Below are positions 35,398-45,619 of a stretch of DNA of 64,000 nucleotides, piece by piece. Position numbers and translations under genes: made by a program. The stretch lies in contig NZ_CP007410.1 of NCBI RefSeq assembly GCF_000585995.1, forward strand, positions 2,631,430-2,695,429. Reading direction: 5' to 3'. The DNA comes from Pseudomonas brassicacearum. Lineage in GTDB: Bacteria > Pseudomonadota > Gammaproteobacteria > Pseudomonadales > Pseudomonadaceae. Under the pieces are notes generated by a model that was given only the letters and a program-made list of their open reading frames with translations, was not told the origin of the DNA and ran no database searches. The number at the start of each line of letters is the position of its first letter. Positions within the stretch are counted from its first letter, which is position 1.

Positions 35398-35739
35398 ATG
35401 AACGAAGAACTGCAAATCATCGACCTGGAACAGGGTGACGGCAAAAGCGTAGTCAAAGGTGCGCTGATCACCACCCAATATCGCGGCACACTTGAAGACG
35501 GTACTGAATTCGATTCCTCCTACAGCCGCGGCAAACCCTTCCAGTGTGTGATCGGCACCGGTCGCGTTATCAAGGGCTGGGACCTGGGGCTGATGGGCAT
35601 GAAGGTCGGCGGCAAGCGCAAGCTGCTGGTGCCGGCCCACCTGGCCTACGGTGAACGGTCCATGGGCGCGCACATCAAGCCCAACGCCAACCTCATCTTT
35701 GAAATCGAGTTGCTGGAAGTGCTGACCCGGGACGATTGA
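35398..35739 (+). CDS. FKBP-type peptidyl-prolyl cis-trans isomerase
   Basis: 113 residues, a single FKBP domain: VKGALITTQYRGTLEDGTEFDSSY, then FQCVIGTGRVIKGWDLGLMGMKVGGKRKLLVPAHLAYGERS and LIFEIELLEV. The canonical Y, F, D, W, Y pocket residues are all present. No signal peptide, so cytoplasmic folding catalyst. Stands alone between a REP pair and an ArsR-type regulator. Confidence 0.92.
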   Translation: MNEELQIIDLEQGDGKSVVKGALITTQYRGTLEDGTEFDSSYSRGKPFQCVIGTGRVIKGWDLGLMGMKVGGKRKLLVPAHLAYGERSMGAHIKPNANLIFEIELLEVLTRDD

Positions 35740-35875
35740 AGGGCGCAGGCGCGGGCCCGCAGGTTCGTGTAGTCGGGTAGGGATCAGGTCCATGAAGCGC
35801 TGTCTTGTTCGCGAGGGAGAAAGTGTTGCTACTCTCTCCAGTCGAGACATGGCTTTGTTCGTCCGGGAGCGAAAT

Positions 35876-36631
35876 ATGAACGCAGAACATCATGATGCAG
35901 GCGTGTCCCAGGTGGCCGCCGCCATTGCCGAACCGGCTCGTACCCGGATGCTGTGTGCCTTGATGGACGGCCATGCCCGCACCAGCACCGAATTGGCGAG
36001 CATCGCCGAGGTCAGCGCCTCCACCGCCAGTGCCCACCTGGCCAAGCTCAAGGACCTGGCCTTGGTACGCCTGCACGTCCAGGGCCGGCATCGCTACTAC
36101 AGCCTGGCGGACCCGCGCGTCGCCCAGGCCCTCGAAGCGCTGATGGTGATCGGTCAGAATGCCGCACCGACCTTCACGCCGCGCACCCCGGATCGCCTGC
36201 AATTCGCCCGTACCTGCTACGACCACATGGCCGGCACCCTGGCGGTGCGGCTGCATGATCGGATGATCGAGGCCGGGTGGCTGGTGGAGGTACAAGGACA
36301 GGGTTATCGGTTGAGTGAACCCGGCGCGGCGTTGTTCGAGGGGTTGGGCATCGACGTCCAGTTACTCGCCGCGCAACGGCGCCGATTCGCCTGCCCCTGC
36401 CTGGACTGGAGCATGCGCCGTCCGCACCTGGGCGGGGCCCTGGGGGCGGCGTTGCTGCAAGTGGCGATCAAGCGCAAGTGGGTGATCCAGGACCTGGATA
36501 GCCGGGCGCTGGGATTGACGGCCAGTGGTCGTCGGGAGATGGCGGGGCGGTTTGGGATCAGTGCCGAAATTGACGTCAACCCCACTGGCGCTATCGCGAG
36601 CAAGCTCGCTCCCACAGTGGGCCTGCGCTGA
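35876..36631 (+). CDS. ArsR-family winged-helix regulator with REP-encoded C-terminus
   Basis: 251 residues from ATG 35876 (GGGAG six bases upstream; the earlier start at 35792 lacks one). Winged helix at ~12-85: IAEPARTRMLCALMDGHARTSTELASIAEVSASTASAHLAKL, then LHVQGRHRYYSLADPRVAQAL. The C-terminal half (~95-235) is a ligand-like region with LQFARTCYDHMAGTLAV and ACPCLDWS, the CPCLDW motif common in this group. The last residues (AIASKLAPTVGLR) are translated from a REP that supplies the stop codon. No heavy-metal genes are near, so the target is unknown. Confidence 0.88.
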   Translation: MNAEHHDAGVSQVAAAIAEPARTRMLCALMDGHARTSTELASIAEVSASTASAHLAKLKDLALVRLHVQGRHRYYSLADPRVAQALEALMVIGQNAAPTFTPRTPDRLQFARTCYDHMAGTLAVRLHDRMIEAGWLVEVQGQGYRLSEPGAALFEGLGIDVQLLAAQRRRFACPCLDWSMRRPHLGGALGAALLQVAIKRKWVIQDLDSRALGLTASGRREMAGRFGISAEIDVNPTGAIASKLAPTVGLR

Positions 36632-36687
36632 ACACAGGGTTGATGTCCGCCGACAGACCCTGTGGGAGCGAGCTTGCTCGCGATAGC
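36591..36687. repeat. REP pair (GTGGGAGCG family), first unit inside the ArsR-type gene
   Basis: The first unit (from 36591) lies within the last codons of the regulator gene; the inverted partner ends at 36687, 23 bp before the AraC-type gene's stop. Confidence 0.9.
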
Positions 36688-36709
36688 CGTTTCAGCACCA
36701 CCCCCATTA

Positions 36710-37501
36710 TCAAGCCATATGCCTGCGTCGATACTCATCCGGCGTAGTCCCCATCATTTTGCGAAACATGCTGATGAATGCCGAGGCGCTGCTGTAGCCC
36801 AGGTCCAGGCCGATGGTTTCCACGGTCTGGCCACGTGCGAGCAAGGCCAGGGCTTCGATGACTTTCACACGCTGGCGCCATTCCACCAATGACATGCCCA
36901 GGTCCCGCTGGGCCCGACGCATCAGCGTGCGTTCGGTGGTGTTGGCGGCGCGGGCCAATTCCGGCAGTGAGCGCGGATCGCCTGGATTGGCCTCCAAGGC
37001 CCGCAGCACAGGGCCCAGAAGCGGGTCATCGGAAGAGGGCAGGTAGCTGCCGACATGAGGCGCTTCGGTCAGTTTGTCCACCAGCACCTGCAACAGGCGT
37101 TCCTGCTGAGGCGTCTGTGGTTGGCTGGGCGGGTCGCTGCGCAGCTCTTCCAGGAGGGCGCGGATCAACGGGCTCAAGGTCAGCGCACAGGGCTCGGCAG
37201 GCAGCGCACTGCACAGTTCGGCCGCCAGGTACAACGAACAGTGGCAAGCCTCATGCCGATTGAACCCAACGTGCTCCATGTCCGGCGGCAGCCAGATGCC
37301 GTACTGCGGTGGCGCCAGGTAATGGTGCTGGGCGATCTCGATTTCCATCACTCCACTGTAGGAGTAGACGAACTCACCCCAGGCATGCCGATGCCGGGGA
37401 TAAGTGGCGTGGGCCGGCATGCAGGCGCTGCGAAAGAAAATCGGCGAGGGCAGGTCCGCGTCGAACGGAGGCATTTTCAGATGTTGGGCTGGAGGCTGCA
37501 T
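36710..37501 (-). CDS. AraC-family transcriptional regulator
   Basis: 263 residues. N-terminal cupin with YPRHRHAWGEFVYSYSGVMEIEI and YLAPPQYGIWLPPDMEHV; C-terminal double HTH with ANTTERTLMRRAQRDLGMSLVEWRQRVKVIEALALLARG and IGLDLGYSSASAFISMFRKMMGTTPDEYRR. Divergent from the EamA exporter gene, 109 bp apart; the usual arrangement is regulator controlling that transporter. Start at 37501 or at the Met ten residues in; neither has a strong ribosome site. Confidence 0.9.
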   Translation of the reverse strand: MQPPAQHLKMPPFDADLPSPIFFRSACMPAHATYPRHRHAWGEFVYSYSGVMEIEIAQHHYLAPPQYGIWLPPDMEHVGFNRHEACHCSLYLAAELCSALPAEPCALTLSPLIRALLEELRSDPPSQPQTPQQERLLQVLVDKLTEAPHVGSYLPSSDDPLLGPVLRALEANPGDPRSLPELARAANTTERTLMRRAQRDLGMSLVEWRQRVKVIEALALLARGQTVETIGLDLGYSSASAFISMFRKMMGTTPDEYRRRHMA

Positions 37502-37610
37502 ATCGACCGCAATGGCGGATTACCGGGATGGCTTGTCGGGTAATCACTATATCCAGCAAAGGTGTCAGGCAGACAATCCTTTCATCCATTTCTGCCCAAG
37601 GACCTTTCCC

Positions 37611-38540
37611 ATGACCACCCGCCGCGCCCTGGATGGCCAGGTCAGTGCCCTTATGACTGGACTCTGTGCCATCTGGGGTTTCCAGCAAGTCGCGATCAAG
37701 GCCAGCGCCGCTGACATGGCACCGATGCTGCAACTGGGCGTGCGCTCGGCCATCGCCGCGGTACTGGTCTGGCTGTTGGTGCTGGCGCGGGGTGAACGCC
37801 TGTCCCTGGCCGACGGCAGTTGGCGGCCGGGCCTGCTGGTGGGCCTGCTGTTTGCCCTGGAGTTCGTGATGGTGGGCGAAGGCCTGCGGCATACGACGGC
37901 TTCGCACATGGTGATTTTCCTGTACACCGCACCGATGTTCGCTGCCCTCGGCTTGCACTGGAGGCTGCCGAGCGAACGCCTCAAGCCGGCGCAATGGCTG
38001 GGTATCGCCGTCGCATTCGCCGGGATCGTGGTGGCCTTCAGTGGTGGCTCGGGAGCGCCGAACGGCAGTTCATTGCTCGGCGACTGCATGGGGTTGTTGG
38101 CCGGTGCGCTGTGGGGCGCGACCACGGTGACGGTCCGTTGTTCGCGATTGACGGACCTGCCCGCCAGCCAGACGCTGTTGTATCAATTAGTCGGCGCCGG
38201 GGTGCTGCTGATCGGGATGTCGGTGGCCTTGGCACAGACCACGATCAACCCCACGCCGCAACTCATTGCCAGCCTGGCGTTCCAGGTGTTGCTGGTGTCC
38301 TTCGCCAGTTTTCTGATCTGGTTCTCGCTGCTGCGTCACTACCTGGCTTCGCAGTTGGGCGTGCTGTCGTTCATGACACCGTTGTTCGGCATTGGCTTTG
38401 GTGTCTGGCTGCTGGACGAACCGTTGGAGCCGAACTTCATCCTCGGCGCGGTCCTGGTGCTGGGTGGGATTCTGCTGGTCAGTGGCTACGGTTGGTTTCA
38501 CCAGCGCTGGGGACGATGGCTGGTATTGCGTCGGGGGTAG
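37611..38540 (+). CDS. EamA/DMT-family inner-membrane exporter
   Basis: 309 residues with ten hydrophobic helices in two EamA halves (LMTGLCAIWGFQQVAIKAS... and GDCMGLLAGALWGATTVTVRCS...). ATG 37611 is preceded by AAGGA at eight bases; the frame opens 69 codons earlier but that part overlaps the divergent regulator gene. Substrate is not predictable, metabolite or amino acid efflux being typical. Ends 14 bp before a strong terminator. Confidence 0.9.
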   Translation: MTTRRALDGQVSALMTGLCAIWGFQQVAIKASAADMAPMLQLGVRSAIAAVLVWLLVLARGERLSLADGSWRPGLLVGLLFALEFVMVGEGLRHTTASHMVIFLYTAPMFAALGLHWRLPSERLKPAQWLGIAVAFAGIVVAFSGGSGAPNGSSLLGDCMGLLAGALWGATTVTVRCSRLTDLPASQTLLYQLVGAGVLLIGMSVALAQTTINPTPQLIASLAFQVLLVSFASFLIWFSLLRHYLASQLGVLSFMTPLFGIGFGVWLLDEPLEPNFILGAVLVLGGILLVSGYGWFHQRWGRWLVLRRG

Positions 38541-38554
38541 CCGAAGCAGCCAGT

Positions 38555-38592
38555 AAAAAGCCCACCCTTGCCGAGGCAGGGGTGGGCTTTTT
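38555..38592. terminator. Bidirectional terminator between EamA gene and ilvE
   Basis: AAAAAGCCCACCC and GGGTGGGCTTTTT form a 13-bp stem with a 12-base loop. A T-run ends the transcript in either direction. It separates the convergent EamA and ilvE genes. Confidence 0.93.
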
Positions 38593-38621
38593 CATGCAGG
38601 CTGAACAGGCAGTTGCTTAGG

Positions 38622-39641
38622 TCAAACCTTGACGATCCAACCCGCTGGCGCTTCCACGTCGCCGGTCTGCACGCCGGTCAGCTCTTTGTAGAGCTTCTGG
38701 GTGATCGGACCGACTTCGGTTTCGCTGTGGAACACGTGCAGCTTGTCTTTGTAGCTGATGCCGCCAATCGGGGTGATCACCGCGGCGGTACCGCAGGCCC
38801 CGGCTTCCTTGAAGTCCGACAGCTTGTCGATGAACACGTCGCCTTCGATCACTTCCAGCCCCAGGCGCGATTTGGCCAGTTCGATCAGCGACAGGCGGGT
38901 GATGCCCGGCAGGACCGAAGGGGATTTGGGGGTGACGAATTTGTTGTCGTGGGTGATGCCGAAGAAGTTCGCCGAGCCGACTTCCTCGATTTTCGAGTGG
39001 GTCATCGGGTCCAGGTAGATGCAGTCGGCGAAGCTGGCTTTCTTGGCCTGGGAGCCGGGCATCAGGCTGGCGGCATAGTTGCCACCGACCTTGGCCGCGC
39101 CGGTGCCTTGTGGGGCGGCGCGGTCGAAGCTGGAGATCAGGAAGTTGTGCGGGGTCAGGCCGCCCTTGAAGTAGGCGCCGACCGGGATGCAGAAAATCGA
39201 GAAGATGAACTCGGGTGCGGTGCGCACGCCGATGTTGTCACCCACGCCGATCACGAACGGACGCAGGTACAGCGCGCCGCCAGTGCCGTAGGGCGGGATG
39301 AAGCGCTCGTTGGCGCGGACCACTTGCTTGCAGGCTTCGATGAACTGCTCGGTCTCGACGTGCGGCATCAGCAGGCGGGCGCAGCTGCGTTGCATGCGGG
39401 CGGCGTTCTGGTCCGGGCGGAACAGGTTGATCGAACCGTCCTTGCAGCGATAGGCCTTCAGGCCTTCGAAGCACTGCTGGCCATAGTGCAGGGCGGTGGA
39501 GCCCTCGCTGATGTGCAGTACGTTGTCGTCGGTCAGGGTGCCGGCGTCCCAGGCGCCATCGCGCCAGTGCGACAGGTAGCGCTTGTCGGTCTTGATGTAG
39601 TCAAAGCCCAGTTTGTCCCAATTGATGCTCTCGTTACCCAT
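38622..39641 (-). CDS. ilvE: Branched-chain amino acid aminotransferase
   Basis: 339 residues, class IV PLP enzyme of the long (group II) type. Interconverts Leu, Ile and Val with their 2-oxoacids, the substrates of the neighbouring BKD complex. HYGQQCFEGLKAYR, the GTGAAKVGGNYAASL segment with the PLP Lys, EEVGSANFF and the EAGACGTAAVITPI phosphate-binding region are all present. GAGGG lies just upstream of ATG 39641. It has its own terminator and is about 300 bp from lpdV, so it is likely a separate transcript. Confidence 0.95.
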   Translation of the reverse strand: MGNESINWDKLGFDYIKTDKRYLSHWRDGAWDAGTLTDDNVLHISEGSTALHYGQQCFEGLKAYRCKDGSINLFRPDQNAARMQRSCARLLMPHVETEQFIEACKQVVRANERFIPPYGTGGALYLRPFVIGVGDNIGVRTAPEFIFSIFCIPVGAYFKGGLTPHNFLISSFDRAAPQGTGAAKVGGNYAASLMPGSQAKKASFADCIYLDPMTHSKIEEVGSANFFGITHDNKFVTPKSPSVLPGITRLSLIELAKSRLGLEVIEGDVFIDKLSDFKEAGACGTAAVITPIGGISYKDKLHVFHSETEVGPITQKLYKELTGVQTGDVEAPAGWIVKV

Positions 39642-39779
39642 GACACCCTCTATTACTTAACAACCGTCGAAACGGTTCAAGGCTTCTGACGTTTTGTGGA
39701 TGGGGACAACAATACTTCATTCCGGGGCTGTTTCGCAGCCTGCACGATAGGTGACAGGCAGATTTCTGCAGACTCCCCC

Positions 39780-39909
39780 GTGGCGAGGGAGCTTGCTCCC
39801 GCTCGGCTGCGAAGCAGTCGTAACCCGGTCAACGCGGTGTGACTGAACGATCCCGGTGCTCGGCTTGGGGCTGCTTCGCAGCCCAGCGGGAGCAAGCTCC
39901 CTCGCCACA
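39780..39909. repeat. REP pair (GTGGCGAGGGAG family)
   Basis: Two inverted units in the 301-bp gap between the lpdV 3' end and the ilvE start, 34 bp after the lpdV stop on its transcript. It may protect the 3' end of the bkd mRNA. Nothing else was recognised in 39642-39942 beyond the ilvE leader. Confidence 0.92.
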
Positions 39910-39942
39910 GGTGAAACTCATGCCTTCAGATGCACTGCACGG

Positions 39943-41328
39943 CTATAGATGCAACGCATGCCCCAACGCCCGCAACGCCGCTTCCTGCACGGCCTCGCCC
40001 AGCGTCGGATGGGCGTGGATGGTGCCGGCGATGTCTTCCAGGCGCGCGCCCATTTCCAGGGACTGACCAAACGCGGTGGACAGCTCCGACACGCCGACGC
40101 CGACCGCCTGCCAGCCAACGATCAAGTGGTTGTCCCGGCGCGCCACCACCCGTACGAAACCGCTTTTCGATTCCAGGGTCATGGCCCGGCCGTTGGCGGC
40201 GAACGGGAAGCTCGACACGATGCAATCGAGCCCGGCCGCCTGGGCTTCGTCCGGCGTCTTGCCGACCACCACAAGCTCCGGGTCGGTGAAGCACACAGCG
40301 GCGATAGCCGTTGGATTGAACTCCCGGTGCTGGCCGGCGATCAGCTCGGCGACCATTTCCCCCTGGGCCATGGCCCGGTGGGCGAGCATCGGTTCGCCGC
40401 TCAGGTCGCCGATGGCCCAGACGTTGCGCATGCTGGTCTGGCAGCGGTGGTCGATTTTCACCGCCGCACCGTTCATCGCCAAGTCCAACGCTTCGAGATT
40501 CCAGCCTTGGCTATTGGGCTTGCGCCCGACCGCCACCAGCACCCGGTCGGTGGCCAGGTTCAGCGTGTCGCCAGCGGGGTCACGCACTTGCAAGGTGCTG
40601 GCCTGGGCATCGAACCCTTCGACGCTGTGCTTGAGGTAGAGCTTCACCCCCAACTGCTTGAGCGCCTCGTGCACCGGTTGGGTCAGTTCGCCATCGTAGG
40701 CCGGCAGGATCCGCTCCTGGGCCTCGACCACGCTGACCTCGGCGCCAAGCTTGCGGTAGGCGATGCCCAGCTCCAGGCCAATGTAGCCACCGCCGACCAC
40801 CACCAGGTGCTTGGGCACCGAAGTGGGAGCGAGGGCTTCGGTGGAGGAGATGATCGGCCCGCCCACCGGCAGCATCGGCAAGTTGACGCTTTTCGAACCG
40901 GTGGCGAGCAGCAGGTGCTCGCACTGGATGCGGGTGTCGCCGACGTCAACGGTCTTGCCATCGACCACCTTGGCCCAGCCGTGGATGACCTGGACCTTGT
41001 GCTTCTTCAACAGCGCGGCGACCCCGGTGGTCAGGCGATCGACGATGCCGTCCTTCCATTCCACGCTCTTGCCGATGTCCAGGGTCGGCGCCGACACCGT
41101 GATGCCCAAGGCTGAGCCTTGGCTGTGGTGCCGCGTCTGGTGAAATTGCTCGGCCACGTGGATCAACGCCTTGGACGGAATACAGCCGATGTTCAGGCAG
41201 GTCCCGCCCAACGCCTGGCCTTCCACCAGGATGGTCGGGATGCCCAACTGGCCGGCGCGGATTGCCGCCACATAGCCGCCGGGGCCGCCGCCGATGATCA
41301 GCAGCGTGGTGCTCAAAGTCTGTTGCAT
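39943..41328 (-). CDS. lpdV: Dihydrolipoamide dehydrogenase (E3) of the branched-chain complex
   Basis: 461 residues. FAD-binding [12 protein letters not shown] at 11-22, redox disulfide C44/C49 in [16 protein letters not shown]-binding [13 protein letters not shown], second FAD motif [15 protein letters not shown], and the C-terminal His-Glu dyad [10 protein letters not shown]. Reoxidises the lipoyl groups on BkdB and makes NADH. Last gene of bkdA1A2B-lpdV, 3 bp after bkdB. Confidence 0.96.
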   Translation of the reverse strand: MQQTLSTTLLIIGGGPGGYVAAIRAGQLGIPTILVEGQALGGTCLNIGCIPSKALIHVAEQFHQTRHHSQGSALGITVSAPTLDIGKSVEWKDGIVDRLTTGVAALLKKHKVQVIHGWAKVVDGKTVDVGDTRIQCEHLLLATGSKSVNLPMLPVGGPIISSTEALAPTSVPKHLVVVGGGYIGLELGIAYRKLGAEVSVVEAQERILPAYDGELTQPVHEALKQLGVKLYLKHSVEGFDAQASTLQVRDPAGDTLNLATDRVLVAVGRKPNSQGWNLEALDLAMNGAAVKIDHRCQTSMRNVWAIGDLSGEPMLAHRAMAQGEMVAELIAGQHREFNPTAIAAVCFTDPELVVVGKTPDEAQAAGLDCIVSSFPFAANGRAMTLESKSGFVRVVARRDNHLIVGWQAVGVGVSELSTAFGQSLEMGARLEDIAGTIHAHPTLGEAVQEAALRALGHALHL

Positions 41329-41331
41329 TCG

Positions 41332-42603
41332 TTACTCCACGAACAGCGTTGCGGGTTGTTCGAGCAGGCCGCGCAGGGCCTGGATGAATTGCGCCGCGTC
41401 CATGCCGTCGACCACCCGGTGATCGAAGGAGCTGGAGAGGTTCATCATCTTGCGAATCACGATCTGGCCCTTGATCATCATGGGCCGCTCGACGATTTTG
41501 TTCACGCCGACGATCGCCACTTCCGGCAGGTTCAGCACCGGGGTGCTGACGATGCCGCCGAGGGCGCCGAGGCTGGTCAGGGTGATGGTCGAACCGGACA
41601 ACTCGTCGCGGCTGGCCTTGCCCGTGCGCGCAGCTGTTGCCAGGCGCGAAATTTCCGCCGCGCTGTCCCACAAGCTGCGGGCTTCGGCGTGACGCACCAC
41701 CGGTACCATCAGGCCGACGTCGCTCTGGGTGGCGACACCCACATGCACCGCGCCTGCGCGGTGGATGACCTGGGCTTCGTCGTCGTAGCGCGCGTTCATC
41801 TGCGGGAAGTCCCGCAGGGCCACGACCAGGGCCCGCACCAGAAATGGCAGCAGGGTCAGCTTGCCCCGACTGGCACCGTGTTTTTCATTCAGGTGAACCC
41901 GCAGTTCTTCCAGGGCGGTGACGTCGATTTCCTCGACGTAGCTGAAATGCGCGGCGCGTTGGGTCGCCTCCTGCATGCGCTGGGCGATCTTGCGGCGCAT
42001 GCCGATCACCGGGATTTGCTGCTCGTCGTGGCGCTCGGCGTAGCCCGAACCGCCCTTGGCCTGGATCGACGGACCTTGGGCCAGATAGGCCTCGAGGTCT
42101 TCGTGCAGGACACGCCCGGCCGGGCCGCTGCCCTGGACCAGGCGCAACTGAATGCCCAGGTCCAACGCGTGTTTACGCACGGCCGGGGAGGCCAATGGGC
42201 GTTCTTCGGGGGCGCGGGCGACCGGGGCTTGCGCAACCGTTCTTGGCGCGGCCGTTTTTTCCACGACCGGTTCAGGGGCAGCCACTGGCTCGGACTTCGG
42301 TGCTGGTACAGCCGCAGCCGGTTGCACCGATTCCTTCGGGCCTTCCTTCAGGTTGCCCGCGCCTTCCACTTCAATGCGGATCAGTTCGCTGCCCACCGCC
42401 ATGACTTCACCGGGTTCGCCGCCCAAGGCGATGACCCGGCCATGCACCGGCGAGGGGATGTCGACCATGGCCTTGTCAGTCATGACATCGGCCAGCACCT
42501 GGTCTTCGACCACCATGTCGCCGACCTTGACGTGCCACACCGACAGTTCAACTTCGGCGATGCCTTCGCCAATGTCCGGCATCTTGATAACGTGCGTGCC
42601 CAT
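41332..42603 (-). CDS. bkdB: Branched-chain 2-oxoacid dehydrogenase E2 (lipoamide acyltransferase)
   Basis: 423 residues. One lipoyl domain with K44 in TDKAMVDIP, an Ala/Pro-rich linker (~85-130), a subunit-binding domain (~140-175: SPAVRKHALDLGIQL...GPAGRVLHEDLEAYL), and a CoA-acyltransferase core ending with SSFDHRVVDGMDAAQF, whose His is catalytic. It forms the 24-mer core of the complex. Its ATG directly abuts the bkdA2 stop. Confidence 0.96.
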   Translation of the reverse strand: MGTHVIKMPDIGEGIAEVELSVWHVKVGDMVVEDQVLADVMTDKAMVDIPSPVHGRVIALGGEPGEVMAVGSELIRIEVEGAGNLKEGPKESVQPAAAVPAPKSEPVAAPEPVVEKTAAPRTVAQAPVARAPEERPLASPAVRKHALDLGIQLRLVQGSGPAGRVLHEDLEAYLAQGPSIQAKGGSGYAERHDEQQIPVIGMRRKIAQRMQEATQRAAHFSYVEEIDVTALEELRVHLNEKHGASRGKLTLLPFLVRALVVALRDFPQMNARYDDEAQVIHRAGAVHVGVATQSDVGLMVPVVRHAEARSLWDSAAEISRLATAARTGKASRDELSGSTITLTSLGALGGIVSTPVLNLPEVAIVGVNKIVERPMMIKGQIVIRKMMNLSSSFDHRVVDGMDAAQFIQALRGLLEQPATLFVE

Positions 42604-43662
42604 TCAGACCTCCATGACCCGTTTCAACGCCGCGCCCACACGGGACGGCCCTGGGAAATACGCCCACTCCTGCGCATGCGGGTAGGGGGTGTCCCAACCG
42701 GTGACACGCTCGATGGGCGCTTCCAGGTGGTGGAAGCAGTGTTCCTGGACCAGCGATACCAGTTCGGCGCCAAAACCGCAGGTGCGGGTGGCTTCATGGA
42801 CGATCACGCAGCGGCCGGTCTTCTTCACGGACTTGACGATGGTGTCCAGGTCCAGTGGCCACAGGCTGCGCAGGTCGATGACTTCGGCGTCGATGCCGGT
42901 TTCCTCGGCGGCGGCCTGGGACACATACACTGTGGTGCCATAGGTGAGGATGGTCACGTCCTTGCCTGGGCGGGTGATGGCGGCCACGTCCAACGGCACG
43001 GTGTAGTAGCCGTCCGGCACTTGCGCCGAAGGGTGTTTCGACCACGGGGTTACCGGGCGGTCGTGGTGGCCGTCGAACGGGCCGTTATACAGGCGCTTGG
43101 GTTCGAGGAAAATCACCGGGTCATCGTTTTCGATGGAGGCGATCAACAGGCCCTTGGCGTCGTAGGGGTTCGAAGGCATCACGGTACGCAGGCCGCAGAC
43201 CTGGGTGAACATCGCCTCGATGCTCTGGCTGTGGGTCTGGCCGCCATAGATGCCGCCGCCGCAAGGCATGCGCAGGGTCATCGGCGCGGTGAACTCGCCG
43301 GCCGAGCGATAGCGCAGGCGCGCCGCTTCGGAAATGATCTGGTCCGAGGCCGGGTAGACGTAGTCGGCGAACTGGATCTCGGCCACCGGCCGCAATCCGT
43401 AGGCGCCCATGCCGACAGCCACGCCAACGATGCCGCTTTCGGAAATCGGTGCGTCGAACACCCGCGAAGTGCCGTATTTGTTCTGCAAGCCTTCGGTGCA
43501 GCGGAACACGCCGCCGAAGTAGCCCACGTCCTGGCCGAATACCACGACGTTGTCATCGCGTTCGAGCATCACGTCCATGGCCGAGCGCAGGGCCTGGATC
43601 ATGGTCATGGTGGTAGTGGTCATGGCGGTATCCAACGCAATATTGGTGTTGTGATCGTTCAT
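42604..43662 (-). CDS. bkdA2: Branched-chain 2-oxoacid dehydrogenase E1 beta
   Basis: 352 residues, transketolase-like beta subunit: VVVFGQDVGYFGGVFRCTEGL, then PISESGIVGVAVGMGAYGLRPVAEIQFADYVYPASDQI, and VDLRSLWPLDLDTI near the C-terminus. With BkdA1 it forms the TPP-dependent a2b2 decarboxylase. One base separates its ATG from the bkdA1 stop. Confidence 0.96.
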   Translation of the reverse strand: MNDHNTNIALDTAMTTTTMTMIQALRSAMDVMLERDDNVVVFGQDVGYFGGVFRCTEGLQNKYGTSRVFDAPISESGIVGVAVGMGAYGLRPVAEIQFADYVYPASDQIISEAARLRYRSAGEFTAPMTLRMPCGGGIYGGQTHSQSIEAMFTQVCGLRTVMPSNPYDAKGLLIASIENDDPVIFLEPKRLYNGPFDGHHDRPVTPWSKHPSAQVPDGYYTVPLDVAAITRPGKDVTILTYGTTVYVSQAAAEETGIDAEVIDLRSLWPLDLDTIVKSVKKTGRCVIVHEATRTCGFGAELVSLVQEHCFHHLEAPIERVTGWDTPYPHAQEWAYFPGPSRVGAALKRVMEV

Positions 43663-43663
43663 G

Positions 43664-44905
<1,242 letters not shown>

Positions 44906-45044
44906 CTACGCTCGATCTTGTGAATTTCTTGTAGTGGGCGCGCTAGCTGACGAATGTCCCCGGGTAGGGGAAATTGTCCTACAACAATCATAGGCTCGAC
45001 GAAGAAGAATATTTTTCTCTGTTAGCTTGCTGTTCAGATCATTT

Positions 45045-45061
45045 GCAGATAAAAAATCTGC
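45045..45061. promoter_or_regulatory. Lrp-type dyad in the bkdR-bkdA1 control region
   Basis: GCAGAT-AAAAA-ATCTGC is a perfect 6-bp inverted repeat with an A-rich centre, 30 bp before the bkdR ATG. This is the form of an Lrp/AsnC-family site. In P. putida BkdR activates bkd and represses itself by binding this intergenic region; the assignment of this exact site is inference. Confidence 0.55.
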
Positions 45062-45091
45062 ACAACGATAAAAAACAGGATTATTTGTCTC

Positions 45092-45580
45092 ATGCGTAAA
45101 TTGGATCGCACTGACATCGGGATTCTGAATAGCCTTCAGGAAAACGCCCGCATCACCAACGCCGATCTTGCCCGCTCGGTCAACCTGTCGCCGACGCCGT
45201 GCTTCAACCGGGTCCGGGCCATGGAGGAGCTGGGCGTGATCCGCGAGCAGGTCACCTTGCTCAACGCCGATATGCTGGGTTTGCACGTGAACGTGTTCAT
45301 CCACGTCAGCCTGGAGAAACAGGTGGAAGAGGCGTTGCAGCACTTCGAAGAGGCGATCTCCGACCGGCCGGAGGTGATGGAGTGCTACCTGATGGCCGGC
45401 GATCCGGATTACCTGATCCGCGTGCTGGTGCCGACCATCCAGTCGTTGGAGCGGTTCATGATGGACTTCCTGACCAAAGTCCCGGGGGTGGCGAATATCC
45501 GCTCCAGCTTTGCCCTCAAGCAGGTGCGCTACAAGACCGCGTTGCCGTTGCCGGCCAATGGGTTGACCTTGGGGACCTAG
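45092..45580 (+). CDS. bkdR: Lrp-family activator of the bkd operon
   Basis: 162 residues. N-terminal HTH ([39 protein letters not shown]) and a C-terminal RAM/effector domain ([20 protein letters not shown]). Divergent from bkdA1 as in P. putida, where it responds to branched-chain amino acids. It ends 39 bp from the convergent helicase gene. Confidence 0.95.
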   Translation: MRKLDRTDIGILNSLQENARITNADLARSVNLSPTPCFNRVRAMEELGVIREQVTLLNADMLGLHVNVFIHVSLEKQVEEALQHFEEAISDRPEVMECYLMAGDPDYLIRVLVPTIQSLERFMMDFLTKVPGVANIRSSFALKQVRYKTALPLPANGLTLGT

Positions 45581-45590
45581 TACCTGTGAG

Positions 45591-45613
45591 GTGAGGCCCC
45601 ATCCTGGTCTCAC
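45591..45613. terminator. Weak hairpin between bkdR and helicase 3' ends
   Basis: GTGAGGCC and GGTCTCAC pair over eight positions, one of them G-U or mismatched, around a 7-base loop. There is no T-run, so it is a weak bidirectional terminator at best. Confidence 0.35.
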
Positions 45614-45619
45614 GTTCCC

